Shown here one piece after another: positions 18,061-27,807 of a DNA stretch of 64,000 bases (positions are counted from its first letter, which is position 1; the number at the start of each line of letters is the position of its first letter). The notes under the pieces were generated by a model, which did not search any database, was not told the origin of the DNA, and saw only the letters and a program-made list of their open reading frames with translations. The position numbers were made by a program, and so were the translations under genes. Origin of the DNA: Streptomyces sp. NBC_01255 (GTDB lineage Bacteria > Actinomycetota > Actinomycetes > Streptomycetales > Streptomycetaceae); NCBI RefSeq assembly GCF_036226445.1, contig NZ_CP108474.1, positions 6,572,001 through 6,636,000 of the forward strand, written 5' to 3'.

Positions 18061-18666
18061 ATGCTGAAGGTGGGCCTGACCGGCGGGATCGGCGCCGGCA
18101 AGAGCGAAGTGTCGCGGCTGCTCGTCTCGTACGGAGCCGTGCTTATCGACGCGGACCGGATCGCCCGCGAGGTCGTCGAACCCGGGACACCCGGGCTCGC
18201 GGCCATCGTGGACGCATTCGGGGACGGCGTCCTGACCGAGGGCGGAGCACTCGACCGGCCGAAGCTCGGCTCTATCGTGTTCGCCGACGCCGACCGGCTG
18301 GCCACCCTGAACGCCATCGTGCACCCCCTGGTCGGGGCCCGGTCGGCGGAGCTGGAGAGCCGGGCGGCCACCGGAGACGTCGTCGTCCACGACGTCCCCC
18401 TGCTCACCGAGAACGGGCTCGCGCCGCTGTACGACCTGGTCGTGGTCGTGGACGCGACCCCCGAGACCCAGCTCGACCGGCTCGTACGCCTCCGGGGCAT
18501 GGACGAGGCCGAGGCCCGGGCCCGGATGGCCGCCCAGGCCACCCGCGCTCAGCGGCTGGCCGTCGCGGACCTCGTGATCGACAACGACGGTCCGCTGGAC
18601 GCACTGGAACCGCAGGTGCGGAAGGTCTGGGACGAGCTGGAGCGCCGGGCCGCCGCCCCGGCCTGA
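18061..18666 (+). CDS. coaE: Dephospho-CoA kinase
   Basis: A 201-residue P-loop kinase catalysing the last step of coenzyme A synthesis, phosphorylation of dephospho-CoA at the 3' hydroxyl. The protein opens with [19 protein letters not shown] (Walker A at residues 8-15), followed by the substrate Asp in [16 protein letters not shown] and the [13 protein letters not shown] strand; [21 protein letters not shown] is the family lid and C-terminal block. Length is that of a normal CoaE; some actinobacteria carry a C-terminal fusion that is absent here. Confidence 0.97.
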   Translation: MLKVGLTGGIGAGKSEVSRLLVSYGAVLIDADRIAREVVEPGTPGLAAIVDAFGDGVLTEGGALDRPKLGSIVFADADRLATLNAIVHPLVGARSAELESRAATGDVVVHDVPLLTENGLAPLYDLVVVVDATPETQLDRLVRLRGMDEAEARARMAAQATRAQRLAVADLVIDNDGPLDALEPQVRKVWDELERRAAAPA

Positions 18667-18775
18667 GACACGCCCCGCGGCAACGCACGGGCGCCGCGGG
18701 CGCCCGGCGGGACGTCGGCGGAATGCGGCCGCCGGGTTCGGTGTTCCTTCACTTCATCGAGGGAAGGATGCCACC

Positions 18776-19144
18776 GTGGCAGACAGGAACCCGGAAACCC
18801 ACGTCATCGACTTCCGCGCCGCCGAGCACCTGCTGGCCGCGCGGGACCCGCAGGGCGCCGTGAAACTGCTGGACTCGGTGATCGCCGCCCACCCCGAGAA
18901 CACGGCGGCGCGACTGCTGCGGGCCCGGGCGTTCTTCGCCGCCGCCCAGCTCCGACCGGCACAGCTGGAGTTCGAGCTGGTCCTGGAGCGCGAGCCGGAC
19001 AACGCGTTCGCCCACTTCGCGCTGGCCCGCACCTTCGAGCGCTCCGGGAAGTCCGCCCAGGCCACCCGGCACTTCCGGCTCGCCGCCGCTCTCGACCCGA
19101 AGCCCGAGTACCTCCAGGCGGCGGGGTTCGACTCGCGGAACTGA
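18776..19144 (+). CDS. Tetratricopeptide repeat protein
   Basis: A 122-residue all-helical protein made of about three TPR units (residues about 15-113), e.g. AHPENTAARLLRARAFFAAAQLRPAQLEFELVL and EPDNAFAHFALARTFERSGKSAQATRHFRLA. Such modules mediate protein contacts; the partner is unknown. GTG 18776 follows AAGG at normal spacing. It is convergent with the DUF6343 gene, leaving only 10 bases between stops. Confidence 0.85.
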   Translation: MADRNPETHVIDFRAAEHLLAARDPQGAVKLLDSVIAAHPENTAARLLRARAFFAAAQLRPAQLEFELVLEREPDNAFAHFALARTFERSGKSAQATRHFRLAAALDPKPEYLQAAGFDSRN

Positions 19145-19154
19145 CGGCTGCGGT

Positions 19155-19424
19155 TCAGCGGCCAGTGCCGCCGTGGTCGGGCTCGTAGGGCGGGATGTCC
19201 CGGCCCGGCTGCCAGTGCGGGCCTTGGTGGAGGTGGTGCACGACCATCGCCAGGTCGACCGTGACCACCAGGAGCAGCACTCCGCAGGCAGCCGCCCAGC
19301 CAGGGCGGCCCACCAGAGAGAACACGGTCGTGCCGAAGAGGGCCCAGAGCAGCCCCCACACACTGAGCCAGAACCGCAGCCGCAGCGCGCTGCGCGCGGT
19401 GGCCGGCTCGTTCCCGGAACGCAT
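19155..19424 (-). CDS. DUF6343 family small membrane protein
   Basis: An 89-residue protein with two hydrophobic helices (about residues 18-38 and 43-63) and a conserved tail, HQGPHWQPGRDIPPYEP, that marks DUF6343. Function unknown. The ATG at 19424 is preferred to the GTG three codons upstream because GGGAGGGG then has proper spacing. Confidence 0.8.
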   Translation of the reverse strand: MRSGNEPATARSALRLRFWLSVWGLLWALFGTTVFSLVGRPGWAAACGVLLLVVTVDLAMVVHHLHQGPHWQPGRDIPPYEPDHGGTGR

Positions 19425-19516
19425 GACGGTCACCCCTCCCGTGGGGTCCCCGATTCACTTCCAGGATGGACCCGCGGCGGGGTAGGGGGAAGGGGCGCAG
19501 GGCGCTGCCGGGGTCA

Positions 19517-19852
19517 CTAGTGGATGACGCTGTAGCTGCGCCAGGGCAGGTGGCCCGGCACGATTCCGTCGCTGGTGTTGATGGGGAGGTAGGTGGAGTC
19601 CTCGCCCTGGCAGTTCCGGGTCCGGTACAGCACGATGTCGGTCAGGCTCTCGTTCGCGACCCTGGTCGCACCGGACGGCGCCAGGCGGTGGCAGCCGTTC
19701 ACCGAGGGGCTGGTCACGGAGATCAGCAGCTCGCGTTCCGTCTCGTAGGCGATCGGCCCCACGGTGGTGCGGCCGAGGCCCGAGCAGCCGGCGACCGTGA
19801 GAGTGAGCAGGACGGCTCCGGTGGCCGTCGTGAGACGCCGGCGAACGGACAT
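19517..19852 (-). CDS. Small secreted lipoprotein
   Basis: A 111-residue protein beginning with a lipoprotein signal (MSVRRRLTTATGAVLLTLTVAGC, lipobox TVAGC). Lipid would be attached to Cys23. The mature part has two more cysteines, in NGCHRL and RNCQGE, that may form a disulfide. No family was recognised. ATG 19852 follows AGAGGA; an in-frame start at 19948 would bury the signal peptide. Confidence 0.72.
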   Translation of the reverse strand: MSVRRRLTTATGAVLLTLTVAGCSGLGRTTVGPIAYETERELLISVTSPSVNGCHRLAPSGATRVANESLTDIVLYRTRNCQGEDSTYLPINTSDGIVPGHLPWRSYSVIH

Positions 19853-20080
19853 GGCGAATCCTCTTCTGTCGTGCGAAGGCGGCGGTCGGCAGCACCCCGG
19901 ATCCACCCCGGTCCAGGCCACCATGCCGTCTGCGGGACCCCGTGTCATCCGCTGATGGGCCGCCCGGGGGAACGGCCCTGGCGGCCGTTGTCAGACCCCA
20001 CCCGTAAGGTCGGAGTTCCATAGGAGAACCGGGCGGAGATCCCGTCGGAATCCGCCGCGCAGCGGGAGGAGAGCAGAGCC

Positions 20081-22975
20081 GTGACGCCCATCTGGACCAC
20101 CGGCGCCGCCGTCTTCCTCCCGGCCGCCCTGCCGCGCGAGGGCCGTGTCGCCTTCTGGGCCCCCGACGGGAGCGCCCTGCCGGACATCACCGTGCCCGGC
20201 GGGGGACCCGAGCCCGCCGAAGCCGGTCCGGCGACCCCCGAAGGGCCGGAGCGCGTCGAGCTGACCGTCGTCCGGCGGCACGGCAGCGGAGCCCGTACCC
20301 GGACCGTGCCCGCCGTCACCCTCCCCGTCGCCGCCGCCCTTCCTCATCTCGTCGCGGCCCGCCACCACCCGGCCGCGCATCCCGCCACCGCCTGCTGGGG
20401 AGCCGCCGCCCTGCACGCCCTGCAGCTGATCGCCCGAGGCCGGCTGCTGCCCGGGCTCACCGCCGACGACCTGGACGCCTGGCGGGCCGGCCCGCTGGAC
20501 GCCGACGACATCGCCCACCTGCGGGCCGTGGCCGCGGCCATGCCGTACGAGGCGCACGCCGTGCCCGTCCCCGGATCCGGCCCGCTGCGGCTGCCCGAGC
20601 CCGAGGCGCTCGTGCGCGCCTTCCTCGACGCGGTCGCCGACACCCTGCCCCGCACCCCGGCCGCCGCCCACGCCGTGGGGGCGCCGTTCGCGGCCCGGGC
20701 GCCGCAGCACCTGCCCCGCGCGCGTGCCTGGGCCGCGGAGGCCGCCGCCGGGATGGACGCGGGCGTACGGGTCTCCCTCCGCCTCGACCTGTCGGGGTAC
20801 GAACTCTTCGACATCGCCGACACGGACGCCGGAGAAGAGAGCGGTGCCGAGCGACAGGCCGCCGCCGCGATCCTCCAGATCCACAGCCTCGCCGACCCGA
20901 CCCTCGTCATCGACGCCCTCGCCCTGTGGGCGGGGGAGGGCGAGCACTTCGGGCCGCGCGCCCGGATCGACGCGGTCCTCGCCCTGCGCCGGGCCGCCCG
21001 CGTCTGGCCCCCGCTGGCCCGGCTCCTGGAGCGGGACGTGCCCGACGTCCTCGCCGTCACCGAGGACGAGCTGTACGAGCTGCTCGGCCCCGCGGCGGCC
21101 CGGCTCGCCGACGCCGGGGTCGCCGTGCACTGGCCTCGCGAGCTCGCCCGCTCGCTGAGCGCCTCCGCCGTCGTCCGTCCCGCCCTCTCCGCGCCCGGCT
21201 CCGCGACCGACGGCACGGCCTTCTTCGACAGCGAGGAGCTCCTGCGGTTCAACTGGCAGCTGGCCCTCGACGGCGATCCGCTCACCGAGCGCGAGATGGA
21301 CCTCCTCGCCGAGGCCCACCGGCCCGTCGTACGCCTCCGCGACCAGTGGGTCGTCATCGATCCCGACCTCGTCCGCAAGGCCCGCAAGCGCGAACTGGGC
21401 CTCCTGGAGCCGGTCGACGCCCTCGCCGTCGCCCTCACCGGCACCGCCGAGGTGGACGGCGAGACCGTCCCCGCCGTCCCCGTCGGAGCGCTCGCCGCCC
21501 TCCGGGACCGGCTCATGGCCGGCCCCGAGGCCGTGCAGGCCCCGCCCGGCCTGACCGCCACCCTCCGCGACTACCAGCTCCGCGGCCTCGCCTGGCTGGA
21601 CCTGATGACCTCGCTCGGCCTCGGCGGCTGTCTCGCCGACGACATGGGCCTCGGCAAGACCGTCACGCTCATCGCCCTCCACCTGCGCCGCGCCCGCCGC
21701 GCCCCCACCCTCGTCGTCTGCCCGGCGTCCCTCCTAGGCAACTGGCAGCGGGAGATCGAGAAGTTCGCTCCCGGCACCCCGGTGTGCCGCTTCCACGGCG
21801 CCGACCGGGGACTCGACGGAGTGGACGGCGGCTTCGTCCTCACCACCTACGGCACCCTGCGCACCAGCGCCGCCCGACTCGCCGAGCGGGACTGGGGCAT
21901 GGTCGTCGCCGACGAGGCACAGCACGTCAAGAACCCGTTCTCCGCCACCGCGAAGGCCCTGCGCGAGATCCCCGCACCGGCCCGGGTCGCCCTCACCGGC
22001 ACCCCCGTGGAGAACAACCTCTCCGAACTGTGGGCCCTCCTCGACTGGACCACCCCCGGTCTCCTCGGACCGCTCAAGGCCTTCCGCTCCCGCCACGCCC
22101 GAGCCGTGGAGAACAACGAGGAGATCGAGCACGCGGAGGCCGTCGAGCGGCTCGCCCGGCTCGTGCGGCCCTTCCTGCTGCGCCGCCGGAAGTCCGACCC
22201 CGGGATCGTCCCCGAGCTGCCGCCCAAGACCGAGTCCGACCACCCCGTGTCCCTCACCCGGGAACAGGCCACGCTCTACGAGGCCGTCGTCCGCGAGACC
22301 ATGGCGCAGATCGAGGCAGCCGAGGGCATCGCCCGCCGCGGGCTCGTCATGAAGCTGCTGACCTCCCTCAAGCAGATCTGCAACCACCCCGCGCAGTACC
22401 TCAAGGAGCAGTCGCCGCGCGGCAGCGGCACCGCCCGGCTCGCCGGCCGCTCCGGCAAGCTCGCCCTGCTCGACGAGCTCCTCGACACGATCCTCGCCGA
22501 GGACGGGTCCGTGCTCGTCTTCACCCAGTACGTGTCGATGGCCAGGCTCCTCGCCGACCACCTGGCCGCGCGCGGCATTCAGGCCCAACTCCTCCACGGC
22601 GGCACCCCGGTGGCCGAGCGCGAGCGGATGGTCGACCGCTTCCAGGCCGGCGAGATCCCCGTCTTCCTGCTCTCCCTCAAGGCCGCGGGCACCGGCCTCA
22701 ACCTCACCCGGGCCGGCCACGTCGTGCACTACGACCGCTGGTGGAACCCGGCCGTGGAGGAACAGGCCACCGACCGGGCCTACCGGATCGGACAGACCCA
22801 GCCGGTGCAGGTCCACCGGCTCGTGGCCGAGGGCACCGTCGAGGACCGCATCGCCGAGATGCTGCGCGCCAAGCGGGCCCTCGCCGACGCCGTCCTCGGC
22901 TCGGGCGAGGCCGCCCTGACCGAACTGACCGACCGCGAGCTGGCCGACCTGGTGTCCCTGAGGAGGCAGGCGTGA
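20081..22975 (+). CDS. SNF2-family ATP-dependent helicase
   Basis: A 964-residue Swi2/Snf2 DNA translocase of the HepA/RapA-like bacterial group. The first 480 residues hold an SNF2-associated domain. The motor has motif I DDMGLGKTVTL (near residue 522), motif II VVADEAQHVKN (near 608), motif III LTGTPVENNLSELW, and the helicase C half with VFTQYVSMARLLADHL and DRAYRIGQTQPVQVHRL. It may remodel protein-DNA or RNA polymerase complexes. GTG 20081 follows GGGAGGAGAGC. Its stop overlaps the start of the SWIM gene, an arrangement that couples their translation. Confidence 0.93.
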   Translation: MTPIWTTGAAVFLPAALPREGRVAFWAPDGSALPDITVPGGGPEPAEAGPATPEGPERVELTVVRRHGSGARTRTVPAVTLPVAAALPHLVAARHHPAAHPATACWGAAALHALQLIARGRLLPGLTADDLDAWRAGPLDADDIAHLRAVAAAMPYEAHAVPVPGSGPLRLPEPEALVRAFLDAVADTLPRTPAAAHAVGAPFAARAPQHLPRARAWAAEAAAGMDAGVRVSLRLDLSGYELFDIADTDAGEESGAERQAAAAILQIHSLADPTLVIDALALWAGEGEHFGPRARIDAVLALRRAARVWPPLARLLERDVPDVLAVTEDELYELLGPAAARLADAGVAVHWPRELARSLSASAVVRPALSAPGSATDGTAFFDSEELLRFNWQLALDGDPLTEREMDLLAEAHRPVVRLRDQWVVIDPDLVRKARKRELGLLEPVDALAVALTGTAEVDGETVPAVPVGALAALRDRLMAGPEAVQAPPGLTATLRDYQLRGLAWLDLMTSLGLGGCLADDMGLGKTVTLIALHLRRARRAPTLVVCPASLLGNWQREIEKFAPGTPVCRFHGADRGLDGVDGGFVLTTYGTLRTSAARLAERDWGMVVADEAQHVKNPFSATAKALREIPAPARVALTGTPVENNLSELWALLDWTTPGLLGPLKAFRSRHARAVENNEEIEHAEAVERLARLVRPFLLRRRKSDPGIVPELPPKTESDHPVSLTREQATLYEAVVRETMAQIEAAEGIARRGLVMKLLTSLKQICNHPAQYLKEQSPRGSGTARLAGRSGKLALLDELLDTILAEDGSVLVFTQYVSMARLLADHLAARGIQAQLLHGGTPVAERERMVDRFQAGEIPVFLLSLKAAGTGLNLTRAGHVVHYDRWWNPAVEEQATDRAYRIGQTQPVQVHRLVAEGTVEDRIAEMLRAKRALADAVLGSGEAALTELTDRELADLVSLRRQA

Positions 22976-24258
22976 ACCACCCGCGCTCCGCCCGTGGGGC
23001 CCTGCCCCGTCACGACGACCGCCGGCGCAGCTTCCCGCAGGTCGCGCCCCGCGAGGCGCCCGACGGGCGGTTCGCCGCCACCTGGTGGGGCAATGCCTGG
23101 GTCGAGGCGCTGGAGGACGCGGCCCTCGACCCGGCGCGCCTCGCGCGCGGGAAGGCGTACGCGGGGCGCGGCCATGTCGACGCGATCACCGTCACTCCCG
23201 GCCGGGTCGTCGCCTACGTCCACGGCAGCCGCCCCCGCCCGTACCGCACCGAGATCAGGATGCGGACCCTCGGCGACGACGGCTGGGAGCGGTTCCTCGA
23301 CGAGGCCACCGCCCGCCCCGATCACATCGCCGCGCTCCTCGACAAGGACGTGCCGCACGCCCTGGAGGCCGTCACCGGCCTGCTGCCCGCGCCGGGGGAC
23401 CTCGTCCCCGACTGCTCCTGCCCGGACGACGGTTACCCCTGCAAGCACGCCGCCGCCCTCTGCTACCAGGCGGCGAGACTCCTCGACGAGGACCCGTTCG
23501 TCCTCTTCCTGATGCGCGGTCGCGGCGAGCAGGAGCTGCTCGCCGAGCTCACCCGGCGCAACGCGGCGCGGTCCGCCGCCGAGACGTCCGCCGCCGCGCC
23601 GCCGATGCCGACGGTCCCCGCCCGCGTCGCGCTCGCCGCGACGGCGGCCGGGGTGGCGGCAGGAGCGGGACTCCCGCCACTGCCCCGGCCATTGACGCTC
23701 CCCGACCGGCCCGGACGTCCGGCCGTCTTCCCGCCCGACCCCGAAGCCCCCGATCCGCTCGCGCTCGACCTCCTCGCGAGCGAGGCGGCGGTCCGCGCCC
23801 ACACCTTCCTCGCCACCGGACACGATCCGGTCGCCGCGCTCACCCCCTGGCAGGACGCGGTCCGGCTGGCCGCCGCGCACCCCGGCTCCGGGCTCACCGC
23901 CTCGACCCGCGCGCTCTACCGCGACCTGGCGTACGCGCTGGACCGCACGCCCACGGACCTCGCCCGTGCCGTCGCCGCCTGGCGGCAGGGCGGCGCCGCC
24001 GGACTCGCCGTCCTGGAGGAACCCTGGGACCCGCCGGCCGGACCGTTCGACCGGGCCCGACCCGCGCTGCTCGCCGCCGACTTCCCTGCCTTCCGGCCCT
24101 GGCGCAACCGGCTCTCGACGGAATCCCTCCAGCTCCGGCTGGGCCGGGACGGCCTCTGGTACGGCTACGAGTCGGACGGGGGCCGCGAGGACTGGTGGCC
24201 GCGCGGCGACCCCGATCCGGACCCGGTCGGCGCGCTCACCGACCTGCTGGGAGGGTGA
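22972..24258 (+). CDS. SWIM zinc-finger protein
   Basis: A 428-residue protein with a SWIM zinc finger, CSCPDDGYPCKH (Cys148, Cys150, Cys157, His159), after an N-terminal region typical of the group (PDGRFAATWWGNAWVEALED). The C-terminal half, Ala/Pro-rich then helical, is unassigned. GTG 22972 overlaps the helicase stop by four bases (GTGA) with AGGAGG just upstream, so both are made together and the finger protein probably acts as the DNA-binding partner of the SNF2 motor. SNF2-SWIM pairs are widespread in actinobacteria. Confidence 0.9.
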   Translation: MNHPRSARGALPRHDDRRRSFPQVAPREAPDGRFAATWWGNAWVEALEDAALDPARLARGKAYAGRGHVDAITVTPGRVVAYVHGSRPRPYRTEIRMRTLGDDGWERFLDEATARPDHIAALLDKDVPHALEAVTGLLPAPGDLVPDCSCPDDGYPCKHAAALCYQAARLLDEDPFVLFLMRGRGEQELLAELTRRNAARSAAETSAAAPPMPTVPARVALAATAAGVAAGAGLPPLPRPLTLPDRPGRPAVFPPDPEAPDPLALDLLASEAAVRAHTFLATGHDPVAALTPWQDAVRLAAAHPGSGLTASTRALYRDLAYALDRTPTDLARAVAAWRQGGAAGLAVLEEPWDPPAGPFDRARPALLAADFPAFRPWRNRLSTESLQLRLGRDGLWYGYESDGGREDWWPRGDPDPDPVGALTDLLGG

Positions 24259-24396
24259 TGGGAGGGGAGCCGACACTCGAACGGCGCCCCACTCGAAGGA
24301 GTGAATCCCGCCAACGGCCGGATCCGGCACCCACGTTTGTCGCGTTGATTCCGGTACGGGCACTTGCCCGTGTACACCTCCGGAAGGCAGGAAGCC

Positions 24397-25212
24397 ATGA
24401 GGCAGATTCGCCGAAGTGGTCTGGCCACACTGATGGTCACGGGTGGGGCGCTCGCGCTCTCGGCGGGCGCCGCGCACGCCGACGCCGATGCCCAGGGCGC
24501 CGCGGTCGGTTCGCCGGGAGTGATCTCCGGCAACACGGTGCAGCTGCCCGTCCACGTGCCGGTCAACGTCTGTGGCAACACGGTCAACGTGATCGGACTG
24601 CTCAACCCGGCGGCCGGCAACAGCTGTGCCAACAAGTCGGCCGCGCCCGAGCCCGGTGGCTACGGCGAGGAGGACGGCGGCGGCCGGTCGCACAAGGACC
24701 TGCCCGGCACCCCGCGCGGCGGCGAGCAGGGCGGCGGCTCCCACGGAGGCGGTTCCTCCGACGGCGGTTCCTCCAACGGCGGTGGCGCCACGGCCGAGAC
24801 CCACACCGAGGGTTCCCCGGGGATCCTCTCCGGCAACGGCCTCCAGCTGCCGATCGACCTCCCCGTGAACGTCAGCGGGAACTCGGTCAACGTCGTCGGC
24901 ATCGGCAACCCGGCCGTGGGCAACACCGCGGTCAATGGCCCCGGCAAGCCCGTCCAGCCGATCGAGAAGCCGACGCCGCGCCCGCAGACCCCCGTCAGGA
25001 ACGTGCCGGTTCCGCGCGCCGAGGAGACCGAGAAGCCCGCCCCCGCGCCCGTGCCCGCCCCGGCCCACGCGCCGCAGACCGAGTCCGAGTCGGTCGCACT
25101 GGCCGCCACCGGTTCGGACACCGTCGGCTACGCCGCCGCGGGGAGCGCCGCGCTGCTGCTCGGCGGCGCCCTGATGTACCGCCGCGCCCGCCGCACCGGA
25201 GACCAGGTCTGA
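24397..25212 (+). CDS. Long chaplin, cell-wall anchored
   Basis: A 271-residue surface protein that helps form the hydrophobic coat of aerial hyphae. After a signal peptide (cleaved near residue 28) come two chaplin domains: residues about 36-80, with Cys59 and Cys77, and about 138-180, which has no cysteine (VNVSGNSVNV). A Gly/Ser-rich linker (about 85-135) separates them, and a Pro-rich stalk follows. LAATG (235-239), a hydrophobic helix and YRRARR form a sortase signal. This is the ChpA/B/C type; which paralog is unclear. ATG 24397 follows GGAAGG. A CGTTGA sequence at 24343-24348 resembles a SigBldN -10 box, but no matching -35 was seen. Confidence 0.9.
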   Translation: MRQIRRSGLATLMVTGGALALSAGAAHADADAQGAAVGSPGVISGNTVQLPVHVPVNVCGNTVNVIGLLNPAAGNSCANKSAAPEPGGYGEEDGGGRSHKDLPGTPRGGEQGGGSHGGGSSDGGSSNGGGATAETHTEGSPGILSGNGLQLPIDLPVNVSGNSVNVVGIGNPAVGNTAVNGPGKPVQPIEKPTPRPQTPVRNVPVPRAEETEKPAPAPVPAPAHAPQTESESVALAATGSDTVGYAAAGSAALLLGGALMYRRARRTGDQV

Positions 25213-25291
25213 CGGTCTCCTCCTCGCGCCGGGAACCGGACCCGAGGTCTTCCCTGCGCGCCCCGACCGACGCGCGCTGACACCCGAGCCG

Positions 25292-25981
25292 TCAGCCGCG
25301 TCGCGGCCCGCGCGTATCCACGGCGCCATGGCGCCAGGCCCGGAGCACCGTCTCGATGGCGGGAGCGACCCTCGTCCGGGCCTGGTGCCGGGGAACCCCC
25401 TGCATCAGCAGGCTGTCGTACGGCGTGTCCACATGCCGTACGGAGGCGCGTACGGCGGCGGTGACGGCGCCCCGGTCGAGAGACCGGCCCGCGGCCGTCC
25501 GCCCTACGCGCCCGCTGCCCTTCGCCGACGCGTGCTCGGAGATCTCCGTGGCCCGGTCCGCCGGGCAGGACGGGAACAACCGGAGGATCTCGGCCCGCAG
25601 GGTCGCGGTGATCTCGGCGTCGAGCGCCGCACGCCGCGCCGCGTCCCGGGCCCGCCGCCTGGCCCGCGCCTCCGCGTCCGCCAGGCAGGCCGCCTCCGCC
25701 CGTGCGAGCGCCGCCTCTTCGACGAGCAGGCCCTGACGCTCGTACCGCGTACGGCGCTTGTTGTGCCGTACCACCACGGCCCAGAGGACACTGCCCTCCC
25801 TGGCGCGCCGGGTGAGCGCCGTGTCCCCCCGGCGCAGGAACACCAGATGGCCGAGGTCGGCGCAGTCCAGACAGACCAGGGCGTGGTACTCGACGACCAT
25901 CCGCTCCAGCGGCCCCTGGTGGCACTCCGAGCACCGGCGCCGCCGCAGCGGCTCCACGACGACCGGGGCGACGAGGTCCAC
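25292..25981 (-). CDS. DUF2293 domain protein
   Basis: A 229-residue cytosolic protein. Residues about 11-35 hold two CxxC pairs (CSECHQGP, CLDC) that may bind zinc. A highly Ala/Arg-rich helix follows, then the DUF2293 domain in the C-terminal half (LRAEILRLFPSCPADRATEISEHA ... PAIETVLRAW). Function unknown. GTG 25981 follows GGGGAG at seven bases; the longer reading frame upstream overlaps the preceding gene. It lies 13 bases after that gene and is probably co-transcribed. Confidence 0.8.
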   Translation of the reverse strand: MDLVAPVVVEPLRRRRCSECHQGPLERMVVEYHALVCLDCADLGHLVFLRRGDTALTRRAREGSVLWAVVVRHNKRRTRYERQGLLVEEAALARAEAACLADAEARARRRARDAARRAALDAEITATLRAEILRLFPSCPADRATEISEHASAKGSGRVGRTAAGRSLDRGAVTAAVRASVRHVDTPYDSLLMQGVPRHQARTRVAPAIETVLRAWRHGAVDTRGPRRG

Positions 25982-25994
25982 GTCCGGTCTCCCC

Positions 25995-26453
25995 TCAGCG
26001 GACGCCGGGCGCGGCGGCGGCGATGAACGTGGCGAGCGCCTCCTTCGCCTGTTCCGATCGGCGGGCCCGGTCCGCCTCGTCGACCGCGTCGTGCATGCAG
26101 TGGGAGTCCACGAAGGCCGCCTCGGCGAGCCGTCGGGTCTCCGGGTCGTCGCAGACCAACTGGACGCGGAAGAGGGCCTGTCGGGCGGCGGTGCGCTGCC
26201 GGTAGGAGGCATGGCGGGACTCCTCCGCCTCCTTCGACCCGGGCTTCATGGCTGCCCGGAACCAGCGGTCGTTCTGGCTGTGCCGGTAGTCGACGACCGC
26301 GCCCGCGAAGGCGCTGTACGTCTCGATCCGCTCCTGGCGGAGCTGTTCGTTCCGGGCGAGCGCGGCCGTCCGCTCGGTGGTCCTGCCCTGGAACCAGTGT
26401 GTGGCGACCACACCCAACAGCGTTCCCATCACGGCTATCAGCGCCACATCCAT
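25995..26453 (-). CDS. Single-pass membrane protein (KilB-like), function unknown
   Basis: A 152-residue protein with one N-terminal hydrophobic helix (MDVALIAVMGTLLGVVATHWF) and a long charged helical cytosolic domain (QLRQERIETYSAFAGAVVDYR). Proteins of this shape are often annotated KilB-like in Streptomyces after a plasmid gene, but I cannot support a kil function. It is upstream of, and probably in one transcript with, the DUF2293 gene. Confidence 0.65.
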   Translation of the reverse strand: MDVALIAVMGTLLGVVATHWFQGRTTERTAALARNEQLRQERIETYSAFAGAVVDYRHSQNDRWFRAAMKPGSKEAEESRHASYRQRTAARQALFRVQLVCDDPETRRLAEAAFVDSHCMHDAVDEADRARRSEQAKEALATFIAAAAPGVR

Positions 26454-26561
26454 GACCGGCCGGCCCTCCCCGTTTCCTCGGCCGAAGTCCTCGGCCGATG
26501 CGCTCGTCCGCGCCCGAAGATCCTTCGGACCCTCAGATCATGACAGCCGGGGGGCGGGACG

Positions 26562-27773
26562 TCACTGGCGGTAGCTGCTCAGGAAGCGGCCGATGCGGCT
26601 GATGGCGGCGTCGAGGTCGTCGGCGTACGGCAGGGTCAGGATGCGGAAGTGGTCCGGGCGCGGCCAGTTGAAGCCCGTTCCCTGGACGACCTGGATCTTC
26701 TCCCGCAGCAGCAGGTCGAGGACGAACTTCTCGTCGTCGTGGATCTTGTGCACGGCGGGGTCGAGGCGCGGGAAGGCGTACAGCGCGCCCTTCGGCTTCA
26801 CGCAGGAGACGCCGGGGATCTCGTTGAGCTTCTCCCAGGCCCGGTCGCGCTGTTCGCGCAGCCGGCCGCCGGGGGCGGTGAGCTCGTGGATCGACTGCCG
26901 GCCGCCGAGCGCGGCCTGGATGGCGTACTGGGCGGGGGCGTTGGGGCAGAGCCGCATGGAGGCCAGCATGGTGAGGCCCTCCAGATAGCTCCTGGCGTGC
27001 TGCCTCGGCCCGCTGACGACCAGCCAGCCGGACCGGAAGCCCGCCACCCGGTACGTCTTGGAGAGCCCGCCGAAGGTGAGGACGACCAGGTCGGGGGCGA
27101 GGGAGGCGGCCGGGTAGTGGACGGCCTCGTCGTAGACGATCTGGTCGTAGATCTCGTCGGCGAAGACCATCAGGCCGTGGCGGCGGGCGAGATCGAGGAT
27201 GCCCTCGACGATCTCCTTCGGATAGACCGCCCCGGTGGGGTTGTTGGGGTTGATGATGACGACGGCCCGGGTCCGGTCGGTGATCTTCGACGCCATGTCG
27301 TCGAGGTCCGGGTACCAGTCGGCCGACTCGTCGCAGAGGTAGTGCACCGCCTTGCCGCCGGCGAGGGTGGTGACCGCCGTCCAGAGCGGGAAGTCGGGGG
27401 CGGGGATCAGGACTTCGTCGCCGTCCTCCAGAAGCGCCTGGACGGCCATGGAGACCAGTTCCGACACGCCGTTGCCGAGGAAGACGTCGTCGACGTCCAC
27501 CTCGGGCAGGCCCATGGCCTGGTAGCGCTGGGCGACGGCGCGGCGGGCCGAGAGGATGCCGCGGGAGTCCGTGTAGCCATGGGCCTTCGGGAGCATCCGG
27601 ATCATGTCCTGGACGATCTCCTCGGGCGCCTCGAAGCCGAACAGCGCAGGGTTCCCGGTGTTGAGGCGCAGGACGCTGTGGCCCGCCTCCTCCAGCGCGT
27701 TGGCGTGTTCGATCACCGGGCCGCGGATCTCGTAGCAGACCTCGCTCAGCTTGCTCGACTGCCGGAACTCCAT
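26562..27773 (-). CDS. PLP-dependent class I/II aminotransferase (AlaA-like)
   Basis: A 403-residue fold-type I aminotransferase. INPNNPTGAVYP binds substrate and cofactor, FADEIYDQIVYD supplies the PLP-pyridine aspartate, and LSKTYRVAGFRSGW carries the Schiff-base lysine. The start MEFRQSSKLSEVCYEIRGPVIEHAN matches the AlaA-type alanine:2-oxoglutarate transaminases, so alanine synthesis is the most likely role. ATG 27773 has GGGGAGG at good spacing. It is divergent from an HxlR-type regulator; 73 bases between them hold palindromes, so the regulator may control it. Confidence 0.9.
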   Translation of the reverse strand: MEFRQSSKLSEVCYEIRGPVIEHANALEEAGHSVLRLNTGNPALFGFEAPEEIVQDMIRMLPKAHGYTDSRGILSARRAVAQRYQAMGLPEVDVDDVFLGNGVSELVSMAVQALLEDGDEVLIPAPDFPLWTAVTTLAGGKAVHYLCDESADWYPDLDDMASKITDRTRAVVIINPNNPTGAVYPKEIVEGILDLARRHGLMVFADEIYDQIVYDEAVHYPAASLAPDLVVLTFGGLSKTYRVAGFRSGWLVVSGPRQHARSYLEGLTMLASMRLCPNAPAQYAIQAALGGRQSIHELTAPGGRLREQRDRAWEKLNEIPGVSCVKPKGALYAFPRLDPAVHKIHDDEKFVLDLLLREKIQVVQGTGFNWPRPDHFRILTLPYADDLDAAISRIGRFLSSYRQ

Positions 27774-27807
27774 GTCCGACCTCCCCTGGTCCGCGGAATC
27801 AGTGTTG

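Noticed and set aside
24321..24348. SigBldN promoter of the chaplin gene
   Set aside because: A CGTTGA box is present but nothing close to the -35 consensus at proper spacing, so it was not listed as a feature.
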